This document shows, piece by piece, positions 1 through 5,807 of a DNA stretch of 11,245 nucleotides. The notes under the pieces were generated by a model. The model made no database searches. It worked only from the letters and a program-made list of their open reading frames with translations, and was not told the DNA's origin. This DNA comes from Candidatus Pacearchaeota archaeon (GTDB lineage: Archaea; Nanoarchaeota; Nanoarchaeia; Pacearchaeales; GW2011-AR1), in assembly GCA_002690445.1 (NCBI GenBank), contig NZER01000275.1, forward strand, positions 1-11,245. Reading direction: 5' to 3'. Position 1 is the first letter of the stretch. Each line of letters opens with the position of its first letter. The position numbers and the translations under genes were made by a program.

Positions 1-407
1 TCATGCTCAAATACTTCTACTTTATCTACCCAGCACCTACCTTCAGATTGTTCTTTAATAATATTGTTACTTACCTTGAAGCAATATTCTGCAAATTTCT
101 CAATACCAACCCCATCCATTACTCGTAAATCTAATACACCAGCTCCGTTAAGGCCTTCTAAACTCTCAATATAAGGATCATTTTTATCTATAACTGTAGT
201 GTGATCGAATTGCTTCTTAAGAAGCTTTTTTAAATGATCAAAACTTCCGAAATCCACTACCCAATTATGTTCGTCTAATTGACTAGCTTTAAACCAAAAT
301 TTAGCCGTTAATCTATAACCGTGTAGGAATCTACAGTGAGAATCTGCCTTTGGCTGACGAAAAGCACAACTACCGAGCTCGAGAACCTTTGTACTAGTAA
401 AACTCAT
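1..407 (-). CDS. queD: QueD-like 6-carboxy-tetrahydropterin synthase (partial, C-terminus beyond window)
   Basis: QueD/PTPS-family enzymes convert dihydroneopterin triphosphate, the FolE product, to 6-carboxytetrahydropterin on the way to preQ0 and 7-deazaguanines. The ATG is at 407-405 and 135 complete codons are visible before the left edge. Seen in the translation: SHCRFLHGY (residues 23-31) with the likely catalytic Cys25, VDFG (51-54), DHT (68-70) and VEVFEH (130-135), matching the Cys, Asp-His and Glu of the family active site. Two of the three zinc ligands of E. coli QueD look replaced: the HGH motif reads HGY, and the upstream FxAAH region reads SCAFRQ. I recall a bacterial and phage subgroup with this SxAFRQ...SHC...HGY pattern, so it is probably a real variant rather than decay. 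It is divergent from folE with a shared promoter region, which supports a joint pathway. The exact product is less certain than the family. Confidence 0.85.
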   Translation of the reverse strand, partial: MSFTSTKVLELGSCAFRQPKADSHCRFLHGYRLTAKFWFKASQLDEHNWVVDFGSFDHLKKLLKKQFDHTTVIDKNDPYIESLEGLNGAGVLDLRVMDGVGIEKFAEYCFKVSNNIIKEQSEGRCWVDKVEVFEH

Positions 408-415
408 ATATTCTT

Positions 416-443
416 ATTATAACTACAACCTAAAAGTAATCAA
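416..443 (-). promoter_or_regulatory. sigma70-like promoter of queD
   Basis: On the minus strand TTGATT (443-438), a 16-bp spacer and TATAAT (421-416) lie upstream of the queD ATG at 407, with 8 nt between -10 and start codon. Transcription would begin at or within a base or two of the ATG, leaving no room for a ribosome binding site. Its -35 box is one arm of a palindrome whose other arm is the folE -35 box. Confidence 0.7.
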
Positions 444-452
444 CTGTTGATT
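438..452. repeat. 15-bp perfect inverted repeat joining the two divergent -35 boxes
   Basis: AATCAACTGTTGATT has 7-bp arms around a single central T at 445. Each arm contains the TTGATT -35 box of one promoter (queD leftwards, folE rightwards). The two promoters are mirror images: same boxes, same 16-bp spacing, same 8-nt gap to the ATG. The site could simply be two back-to-back -35 boxes, or an operator for a dimeric regulator. The sequence alone does not decide. Confidence 0.75.
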
Positions 453-474
453 TACAATTTAATTACATTATAAT
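447..474 (+). promoter_or_regulatory. sigma70-like promoter of folE
   Basis: TTGATT (447-452), a 16-bp spacer and TATAAT (469-474) precede the folE ATG at 483 by 8 nt. The expected start point, about 7 nt after the -10 box, is at or next to the ATG. No purine-rich Shine-Dalgarno sequence is present. This predicts a leaderless or near-leaderless folE mRNA. Confidence 0.7.
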
Positions 475-482
475 GATTTCAT

Positions 483-1121
483 ATGAATGAAGATCTACTT
501 CAATACGCTAACGGTAATAAACCAAGAACAGAACAAGAAAAAGAATTAATTATCGAAAAAGCTTCTGCTGCTTATGAGTGTTATATGGATGCCTTAGGGT
601 TCGACTGGAGAAATGATCCAAACAGCGCAGACACACCGAGACGAGTGGCAAAGGCGTTTGTCAATGACTTAGCAGAAGGGTGTTATAATGAACCTCCTAA
701 AATAACAGCATTCGATAATGTCGATAGTTATGATGGTTTAGTTTTTCAAGGTAATATTACAGTACATTCCTTCTGTTCTCATCATCACTTACCGTTTATA
801 GGACACGCTCATGTATCTTATATACCTGGTAAAGAGGGAAAGGTTATAGGTCTTAGTAAGTTAAATAGAATTGTTGAATGGTTCTCAAGGAGACCGCAGG
901 TTCAAGAAAATTTAACTATGCAAATTCATAAACACATTGATCTTGTAGCTGAACAAAATAAAGGAGTTGCGGTTTTAGTGGAAGCGGATCATATGTGTGC
1001 GTGTGTAAGAGGAGTTAAGCACAATAGTACAATGAAAACTGCTAGAATGTCAGGTGCATTTTTAGATAGCGGAGATCTTACAAGGCAAGAGTTTTATGAT
1101 TTTGTAAGAGACTTAAAGTAA
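483..1121 (+). CDS. folE: GTP cyclohydrolase I
   Basis: FolE hydrolyses GTP to 7,8-dihydroneopterin triphosphate, the entry point to folate and to queuosine/7-deazaguanine synthesis. The 212-residue protein has the usual single-domain length. Visible motifs are the zinc and active-site block FCSHHHLPFIGHAHVSYIP (97-115; C98, H100 and H101 correspond to C110, H112 and H113 of E. coli FolE), VIGLSKLNRIV (121-131), RRPQVQENLTMQI (136-148) and HMCACVRGVK (170-179; C172 is the third zinc ligand). All catalytic residues appear intact, so the enzyme is probably active. The start is set by the promoter 8 nt upstream and by the normal N-terminal length. In phages, folE beside queD usually serves 7-deazaguanine supply for DNA or tRNA modification rather than folate. 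That role is inferred, because queE, queC and a DNA transglycosylase are not in the window. Its 3' end overlaps the convergent neighbour by 9 bp. Confidence 0.97.
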   Translation: MNEDLLQYANGNKPRTEQEKELIIEKASAAYECYMDALGFDWRNDPNSADTPRRVAKAFVNDLAEGCYNEPPKITAFDNVDSYDGLVFQGNITVHSFCSHHHLPFIGHAHVSYIPGKEGKVIGLSKLNRIVEWFSRRPQVQENLTMQIHKHIDLVAEQNKGVAVLVEADHMCACVRGVKHNSTMKTARMSGAFLDSGDLTRQEFYDFVRDLK

Positions 1122-2270
1122 GTCAAAAATAGCTTTAATTTCCTCAGGGCTGACATGCTCCGGGAGGTCGGCTTTTATTTGCTCGAAAGTATCAAAATTA
1201 TCTCTAATATTACTAGCGCTATAGGGTCGACCAATAGCATTAGATACAACATCAACTGCAGTCTCCTCAGGATTCGCAATATCTAATTCTAATCCTTCTT
1301 TTTCAGCCCAAGCTTGTGCAGATGTCCAACGCTTCCAGTCGTTATCTTTTTTACTAGCACCTAATATAACTGTAGTTCCAGGATCGAGAGTTTTTAGAGA
1401 CTCAAACGCTGCTGTAACAGGTGATGGAAATTCAGAAACACTAATTGTAACATTATTAAGCGGTTGTGCATACAGTTCAAATATCTGTTTAGCTGCAGCT
1501 GGTGTAATTAATTTACCATCTTTAGTTCTTCTTTCACTTTTAGCTGACGGTGCGGAAATTAAAACATGAACTTGACCTCGAGGATGCATTTCACTATATT
1601 GTTTAACCATTTCATAATGGCCTCGATGAGGTGGCTTAAAGCTTCCAGGTACAAGAACTACTACTCTATCGTTTTTTTTTAAGTCTTCGATAGAGATATT
1701 ACTACTTAAATCCTTTAATTCTAAATCTTCAATAAGAGAGTCTATCTTAGAATCAAAATTTTCACCTAATCCATAATCACTAACAACCTTACGCAGAATC
1801 TTAGCAATTTCTTTTGCGTTCTCAGGTCGGACGTCTTGGGTAATAGCTTGTCTCTCTACATCATTTAAATCGGCGTTATCTAAATCAACAAATAAAGACT
1901 TACGCGCTAAGTTAACATAAAATGTTTCACCTTCTGTAGTTAAAGGTTCTGCAGTAGTAGGTTCCTCTCCTTGCGCTAAGCTATCTGGAGTTGTAGGTTC
2001 AAATTCCCCTCCAGTCTCAGGACCTTTCCTAGGTACAAAATCATCCTCAGCCTCGAGCACTTTACCCTTCTTCTTTGTAGATGCTTGTGATAGGGCATCT
2101 TTTGTCGCCTTGGCGGCTTTCAGCGCTAGCTGTTTTTGTTGTGGTGTTGCAGTACCAGCAGCAACTGCATGTTGAGCTAATTTAGTAGCATCAAGACTCT
2201 TATCTTTCTTCTTCTGTTCAGGAGTGCTCGGTTGTTGATATTCTCGAACTATTTTGAGAAACTTGCTCAT
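1113..2270 (-). CDS. HxGH-motif nucleotidylyltransferase with long disordered N-terminus
   Basis: The 385-residue protein has two parts. Residues about 1-115 are low complexity, rich in Lys, Ala, Gln and then Glu/Thr/Pro, and probably disordered. Residues about 200-360 form a cytidylyltransferase-like Rossmann domain: VVVLVPGSFKPPHRGH (203-218) carries the HxGH nucleotide-binding motif (H215, H218), and YSASNIRD (350-357) matches the C-terminal ISxxxIR signature. The superfamily joins NTPs to small phosphorylated substrates and includes NMN adenylyltransferases (NadM/NadR type), phosphopantetheine adenylyltransferase and glycerol-3-phosphate cytidylyltransferase. The substrate here cannot be fixed by reading; NMN is one option. 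The first residues (MSKFLKIVREYQ) could form a short amphipathic helix like those that target T4 proteins into the prohead. A perfect T4 late promoter lies just upstream, so late expression and possible packaging are inferred. The 3' end overlaps folE by 9 bp. Confidence 0.8.
   Translation of the reverse strand: MSKFLKIVREYQQPSTPEQKKKDKSLDATKLAQHAVAAGTATPQQKQLALKAAKATKDALSQASTKKKGKVLEAEDDFVPRKGPETGGEFEPTTPDSLAQGEEPTTAEPLTTEGETFYVNLARKSLFVDLDNADLNDVERQAITQDVRPENAKEIAKILRKVVSDYGLGENFDSKIDSLIEDLELKDLSSNISIEDLKKNDRVVVLVPGSFKPPHRGHYEMVKQYSEMHPRGQVHVLISAPSAKSERRTKDGKLITPAAAKQIFELYAQPLNNVTISVSEFPSPVTAAFESLKTLDPGTTVILGASKKDNDWKRWTSAQAWAEKEGLELDIANPEETAVDVVSNAIGRPYSASNIRDNFDTFEQIKADLPEHVSPEEIKAIFDLL
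1149..1176 (+). terminator. putative intrinsic terminator for folE, inside the convergent gene
   Basis: The arms GCTGAC (1149-1154) and GTCGGC (1167-1172) pair with one G-U wobble. Between them an inner stem CTC/GAG (1158-1160 with 1164-1166) closes a CGG loop, and TTTT follows at 1173-1176, then ATTT. The element starts 27 nt after the folE stop and is much more GC-rich than its surroundings. It lies within the last codons of the minus-strand nucleotidylyltransferase gene, so the same bases would serve as coding sequence on one strand and terminator on the other. The short stem with an ATG bulge makes this moderate evidence only. Confidence 0.5.
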
Positions 2271-2276
2271 CTTAAT

Positions 2277-2284
2277 TATTTATA
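2277..2284 (-). promoter_or_regulatory. T4-type late promoter octamer TATAAATA
   Basis: The minus strand reads a perfect TATAAATA, the sequence recognised by gp55-bearing RNA polymerase in T4. It is followed by six bases (ATTAAG) and the ATG of the nucleotidylyltransferase at 2270. T4 late transcription starts about 6 nt after the octamer, so the mRNA should begin at or next to the ATG. The box overlaps the last codons of the upstream gene that ends at 2280. A gp55 homologue is encoded at 5791-6249. Confidence 0.8.
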
Positions 2285-2828
2285 GGAGAGAAAGTTTATT
2301 TCTTATGTCTTCGAAGTATGTTTTATCTAAAAATGTAAGATCATACTTCTTACAGAAATATTGTAATTTGTTAAAGTAAAAAGACTTTGACTGATTCTTT
2401 TTAAGTTTCCGCATTAATACGACCCTAAGCTCCTCACAATATCCATTACATTTAACTTTTTTCTTAAACTCACTAAAATTATATTCCTCCTGTAATATAA
2501 TTACTGGAAACTTCTTACTAAAAACATCTAAAAATGACTTATATACTACATTAAGCTCATTAGTTGTATTAAAAAATATAACCGGTTTATATTTTTTATT
2601 ATATTTTTTTAATATCTCGCATGTATTGTATATAAAATAATGAAATATATATTTTTTATGTTGAGCATTATTATGCTTTAGCTCTGAATCAAACTCAGAT
2701 GTCTTTGCGACTACTTGATTATGTGTAAACTGTAATATAGGTGTAAAATTAACAACTTTAAAAAAAGAATCTGGTATCCTATAGCTCAGGTGCGTATGTT
2801 TTGTTAAGTCTGAGAATTGCATGTGCAT
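2280..2828 (-). CDS. hypothetical protein, very AT-rich, 182 aa
   Basis: I do not recognise this protein. It is rich in Lys, Asn, Phe and Tyr, has no signal peptide or clear membrane segment, and shows alternating beta-like and charged helical stretches (for example KPVIFFN at 81-87 and FPVIILQEEY at 107-116). Four Cys (70, 127, 131, 159) are scattered without a clear zinc-binding pattern. Its ATG (2828) lies inside the upstream nuclease gene, giving an unusually long 50-nt overlap. A second Met two codons later (2822) is an equally good start. No later Met occurs before residue 139, so a shorter form starting after the overlap would need a non-ATG codon. It has no promoter of its own in view and is probably translated from the nuclease transcript. 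It seems more AT-rich than the flanking late genes. Confidence 0.6.
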   Translation of the reverse strand: MHMQFSDLTKHTHLSYRIPDSFFKVVNFTPILQFTHNQVVAKTSEFDSELKHNNAQHKKYIFHYFIYNTCEILKKYNKKYKPVIFFNTTNELNVVYKSFLDVFSKKFPVIILQEEYNFSEFKKKVKCNGYCEELRVVLMRKLKKNQSKSFYFNKLQYFCKKYDLTFLDKTYFEDIRNKLSLL

Positions 2829-3282
2829 TATTCTGCCAAAAATCTGTGTAACTAGTTATAATATATTTGTCAATATAACGCAAGTAATTTTTAAATCGGA
2901 AATAATGAGATAAATTTGTTGGAAATAAAATATAACTACCTTTTCTAGTAACCTTAATTATTAAAAACCATAGATTACCACTCTCCACTTGCGCGATCCA
3001 TTTATCTAAGGTTTTGTTTGTAGTGAATAATTTATGATAATCGAATGTTTTGTAGTTCTTACATTCTAATTTAAATCTAGACATGCACGGAGGTACCATA
3101 ATATCTCCATCCATCATACGCTTTTGATCTTCCGTTAATCTATCAAGTCGGTGAAAGTTAGCGCCTCCAGTATAGGCTCCGGAATTTGGAACTCTAATAA
3201 AATTCTCATTAAACGTTTCACTCAGATCTTTAGTAACATCACGCTCCCAGCTGTTACCCTTTTGCTTTGCGGCACTAGGCAT
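2779..3282 (-). CDS. PD-(D/E)XK family nuclease (putative Holliday-junction resolvase-like)
   Basis: The 167-residue protein shows the order of catalytic residues expected of the PD-(D/E)XK nuclease fold: KGNSWERDV (8-16) with Glu13 on the first helix, RVPNSGAYTGG (30-40), MDGDIMV (57-63) with the metal-binding Asp60, then FKLECKNY (70-77) with the Glu73-x-Lys75 pair. The following FDYHKLF and LDKWIAQVE segments resemble the next helix of archaeal Hjc-type and phage resolvase-like nucleases. It would cut DNA in a metal-dependent way; a branched-DNA role is inferred from family resemblance. Unlike the genes on either side, it has a host-type sigma70-like promoter, suggesting early or middle expression, which would suit a role in recombination or host DNA breakdown. 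It overlaps the next gene by 50 nt. Confidence 0.75.
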   Translation of the reverse strand: MPSAAKQKGNSWERDVTKDLSETFNENFIRVPNSGAYTGGANFHRLDRLTEDQKRMMDGDIMVPPCMSRFKLECKNYKTFDYHKLFTTNKTLDKWIAQVESGNLWFLIIKVTRKGSYILFPTNLSHYFRFKNYLRYIDKYIITSYTDFWQNNAHAILRLNKTYAPEL

Positions 3283-3296
3283 TATATAATTATATA
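3283..3296. repeat. 14-bp perfect palindrome TATATAATTATATA filling an intergenic gap
   Basis: The whole gap between the ADP-ribosyltransferase-like stop codon (3297-3299) and the nuclease ATG (3282) is a perfect palindrome. It includes the proposed -10 box (TATAAT, 3294-3289) of the nuclease promoter. AT-only palindromes of this size can arise by chance in such DNA, so its significance is uncertain. Confidence 0.6.
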
Positions 3297-3317
3297 CTAT
3301 CTAGCCAGATCTTGCAA
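3289..3317 (-). promoter_or_regulatory. sigma70-like promoter of the nuclease gene
   Basis: The minus strand reads TTGCAA (3317-3312), a 17-bp spacer, TATAAT (3294-3289), then six bases and the ATG at 3282. The -35 box matches TTGACA at four of six positions and lies inside the 3' end of the upstream gene. The short -10 to ATG distance again implies an mRNA starting at about the start codon. The -10 is supported by its perfect match and optimal spacing; the -35 is weaker. Confidence 0.55.
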
Positions 3318-3920
3318 GTTAATAAATTTAAGAACTGCATCTTTAGGTATTTTCTCTGTCCAGTAATTACCTTCATCTGCAGGGTTTAACTCAGGTAATT
3401 TATCTCTATCTAATATTAACAAATAACCTCTACCAGTTTTTTTGTATTCATGAAACGCAAATCTACCAGCTAACTGTACGTCAGCTGAAACATATGAACC
3501 TGTTATACCTTTACGTGTATTTCCTACTCCTCGAGAAACTACAAAACCGTTTTTAATTAAATTTTTATATTCAGCTGAAGATATTCCTCTATAAGCTTCG
3601 TTAGGTTTATTTTGTAATTTTGCAATATTAGCGGCAATGTTTTCTTGATCTTCTCCTTCCGGTGGAAATAAGAGATAATCATATATTGACTTACTTTCGT
3701 TTAGTTTTTTTTTAGCTTTTTTTTTCTTTTTAGTCTTCTTAACCTTACCTTTGCGTTTTATAGTAGATCCTAAAACCTTAGGTAAACGAGCATCTCCGGA
3801 TGCATATGTATCGTCGTCTGTATACCCACCACCACCCTGGCCGCCACTAGCTGCCATACCAGCTGAAGCCGTTGTATTATCTGCTAGATACTGAACTACT
3901 GCCTCGTCGAATAAGCGCAT
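3297..3920 (-). CDS. putative ADP-ribosyltransferase-fold protein, late gene
   Basis: The 207-residue protein has an N-terminal helix (MRLFDEAVVQYL), a Gly/Ser/Asp-rich linker (about 18-45), a strongly basic stretch (55-72, mostly Lys) and a C-terminal domain (about 75-207). That domain resembles the R-S-E class of ADP-ribosyltransferases: AYRGIS (109-114, Arg111), GSYVSAD (141-147, the position of the STS motif, Ser142), LAGRFAFHEY (150-159), then NYWTEKIPKDAV (185-196, candidate catalytic Glu189). Such enzymes transfer ADP-ribose from NAD to protein side chains; T4 Alt, ModA and ModB belong to this class. The motifs are imperfect (no E-x-E or Q-x-E pair), so it could be an inactive relative or a toxin-fold protein. 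A late-type promoter and the basic, low-complexity front half suggest a packaged, injected protein like Alt. That is inference. Confidence 0.6.
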   Translation of the reverse strand: MRLFDEAVVQYLADNTTASAGMAASGGQGGGGYTDDDTYASGDARLPKVLGSTIKRKGKVKKTKKKKKAKKKLNESKSIYDYLLFPPEGEDQENIAANIAKLQNKPNEAYRGISSAEYKNLIKNGFVVSRGVGNTRKGITGSYVSADVQLAGRFAFHEYKKTGRGYLLILDRDKLPELNPADEGNYWTEKIPKDAVLKFINLQDLAR

Positions 3921-3926
3921 TTTAAG

Positions 3927-3934
3927 TATTTAGT
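3927..3934 (-). promoter_or_regulatory. late promoter-like octamer ACTAAATA
   Basis: The minus-strand octamer ACTAAATA matches six of eight bases of TATAAATA, including the TAAATA core. It stands exactly 6 nt before the ATG at 3920, the same distance as the perfect octamer of the nucleotidylyltransferase gene. The two spacers are also alike (CTTAAA and ATTAAG). Its last base pair is shared with the -35 box of the divergent uvsY-like promoter. Confidence 0.6.
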
Positions 3935-3960
3935 TGACTTATACACAATTGTACTATAAT
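3934..3960 (+). promoter_or_regulatory. sigma70-like promoter of the uvsY-uvsW-55-47-46 operon
   Basis: TTGACT (3934-3939), a 15-bp spacer and a perfect TATAAT (3955-3960) are followed by six bases and the ATG at 3967. It is the only visible promoter for the tightly packed genes up to 9122. The TTG of the -35 box is in frame with the gene and could be mistaken for a start codon. Confidence 0.7.
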
Positions 3961-3966
3961 AAGTAT

Positions 3967-4371
3967 ATGGATGTTGGTGATATCATCAATCAATACCTCG
4001 AAGAGGCTAACCTAGATACAGATTTAGACAGGTTAGAAGTTATTACTACTCAAGAGAGATTAGTAAATAATAAGCATAAATGGTCAGCTAGACTTATAAA
4101 TCATAAAATAAATCTAAGCAATTTTAAATTTAAGAGAGAATCTGCATTAGAAGATAGAATTACTGAATTTCAAAATACAGAACCTGTAAGAGTTAGTAGG
4201 AATATCGCAGAAAGAGCAGTTCGAAATAAAAAAGAAATTAAAGTTTTAGATTTAAAAATAAAGAACGAACAACTTATCATTGATTATCTAGAAAATATAT
4301 ATAAAAATATAAGCTTCGCTACTAATGATATTAAAAATTTAGTAGAACTTATGAAGCTTGAAACTCAATGA
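3967..4371 (+). CDS. uvsY: UvsY-like recombination mediator
   Basis: In T4, UvsY loads the UvsX recombinase onto single-stranded DNA covered by gp32. This 134-residue, highly charged and mostly helical protein has the length of T4 UvsY (137). It shows the family pattern: an early NKHKWSARLINHKINL segment (about 38-53), where UvsY has a K-x-x-x-W/Y...K helix; a middle polar stretch; a VLDLKIKNEQLIIDYLENIYK segment; and a C-terminal helix ending in an NDIKNLVELMKLE-like pattern seen in cyanophage UvsY. The call rests on pattern and on its place directly before uvsW, a pairing known from T4-like phages. The start at 3967 is preferred over an in-frame TTG at 3934 because that TTG is the -35 box of the promoter. 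The stop overlaps uvsW by 4 nt (ATGA). Confidence 0.75.
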   Translation: MDVGDIINQYLEEANLDTDLDRLEVITTQERLVNNKHKWSARLINHKINLSNFKFKRESALEDRITEFQNTEPVRVSRNIAERAVRNKKEIKVLDLKIKNEQLIIDYLENIYKNISFATNDIKNLVELMKLETQ

Positions 4372-5807
4372 TTACTATTGAATATACTTCAAACACTCAC
4401 GCTATTATAGATGGTCCTGAGGTTAATATTATAAGAGAGCACTTTAGCGTAAAAAACGAAGCTGTTCACTTTCAACGGCGATTCGGTAGATTTGTACCTC
4501 CGAGAACATATGTAATAACTAATCAAGGTAAAGTTGAAATTGGATTACTAGAAGAAGTAATCCAATTTTGTGAATCAAAAGATATACTATTCAAATTAGA
4601 GAGTAAGATTAAAGATATATTATATCCATCTTTAACTAAAAACAGTATTACTCCGTATGACTTAAAATTAAAACTAAGAAACTATCAGCAAGATATAGTT
4701 AACACGTGTATTAGTCATGGAAGAGGTACAGTAATTCTAGCAACTGCGGGTGGTAAGACATTAGCAATGGCGAGCTTGTTAGAGTTTTACTTTAAAAATT
4801 ATAGTAAAAATTTTAGATGTTTAATTATTGTACCAGATTTAGGTCTCGCAAATCAAACAAAAAACGATTTTAAAGAATACAATACATCATTTACTACGTC
4901 TAAATGGACTGGTAAAGATAAGTTAGATTTATCTACAAACGTTGTAATATCGAATTTAGGTATATTACAGAGCGATAAACAAGATATATCCTGGATTGAG
5001 CATATTGATATATTAATAGTAGATGAGGTTCACAAGGTAAGAAGAGGTAATAAAGTAAATAAGCTTTTTCGAGCTGTAAAAACTTCTAATCGATTTGGGT
5101 TTACTGGAACATTACCTCCAGATAATTTAGATAAATGGAATATTTTTGGTAAGATTGGTCCTCAATTATATGAAAAAAAAGCTCACGAACTAAGAGATGA
5201 TAAATATGTCGCAAAATCTAAAGTCCACGTCTTAGAGCTGAATTATATTACTCCAACAGCAGAAATATATCACGGTACTAATAGTAATGCGTATTACTTA
5301 CAAGAGAATGAATTTATACGTAGTAGTGAGTACAGAAATACTCTAATTGCTAACTTATGCAACAAGCTCGACAATAATGGATTAATATTAGTTGACTACA
5401 TAGAGCATGGCGAGCTACTATTAGAAGCTTTACAGTTAACCTGTAATCACAAAGATGTATATTTTATACAAGGTAGCGTAGATATAGAGCAACGTAAAGA
5501 TATACAAAACTATATGGAAGCTCAGAAAAATGTAATTGTAATAGCTATATCGAAAATATTCTCTACTGGAATTAATATTAAAAATTTACATTATATTGTA
5601 TTTGGAGGAGGTGGAAAAGCAAAAATTAAAATAGTTCAAAGTATAGGAAGAGGTCTGCGCTTGCATATTGATAAAGAAGAGCTTATAATTTTTGATATTG
5701 CTGATAATTTACGTTACGGTCAGCGCCATGTTGAACAAAGATTAGCTCTATATGACACAGAGCAAATAAAATACACATTTACACAATTTAATGAAACCAA
5801 AAATTAA
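4368..5807 (+). CDS. uvsW: UvsW-like DNA/RNA helicase
   Basis: T4 UvsW is a superfamily 2 helicase that unwinds R-loops and branched recombination intermediates, moving replication from origin-driven to recombination-driven initiation. This 479-residue protein is near T4 UvsW in length (about 500). In order it shows a UvsW-type N-terminal domain (HFQRRFGRF, 34-42, and a VEIGLLEEVIQFC segment, 56-68), motif Ia region LRNYQQDIV (103-111), Walker A ATAGGKT (125-131), DEVH box (219-222), motif III FTGTLP (245-250), motif V FSTGINIKNLHYIV (398-411) and motif VI QSIGRGLRLH (424-433). The last blocks closely follow the T4 protein (STGISVKNLHHVV and QTIGRVLRKH). All ATPase motifs look intact. It starts inside the uvsY stop (ATGA) and overlaps gene 55 by 17 nt, so translation is probably coupled. 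Confidence 0.93.
   Translation: MITIEYTSNTHAIIDGPEVNIIREHFSVKNEAVHFQRRFGRFVPPRTYVITNQGKVEIGLLEEVIQFCESKDILFKLESKIKDILYPSLTKNSITPYDLKLKLRNYQQDIVNTCISHGRGTVILATAGGKTLAMASLLEFYFKNYSKNFRCLIIVPDLGLANQTKNDFKEYNTSFTTSKWTGKDKLDLSTNVVISNLGILQSDKQDISWIEHIDILIVDEVHKVRRGNKVNKLFRAVKTSNRFGFTGTLPPDNLDKWNIFGKIGPQLYEKKAHELRDDKYVAKSKVHVLELNYITPTAEIYHGTNSNAYYLQENEFIRSSEYRNTLIANLCNKLDNNGLILVDYIEHGELLLEALQLTCNHKDVYFIQGSVDIEQRKDIQNYMEAQKNVIVIAISKIFSTGINIKNLHYIVFGGGGKAKIKIVQSIGRGLRLHIDKEELIIFDIADNLRYGQRHVEQRLALYDTEQIKYTFTQFNETKN

Noticed and set aside
3151..3366. 71-codon plus-strand open frame
   Set aside because: It lies antisense to the nuclease and ADP-ribosyltransferase-like genes, has no promoter and shows no protein-like pattern.
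3700..3760. Possible frameshift at the poly-A/T tract encoding the Lys run
   Set aside because: The frame stays open with coherent motifs on both sides of the tract, so there is no sign of a break.
3934..3966. Upstream in-frame TTG start for the uvsY-like gene (adds 11 residues)
   Set aside because: This stretch holds the -35 and -10 boxes of the promoter; the ATG at 3967 follows the -10 by 6 nt as at the other genes.
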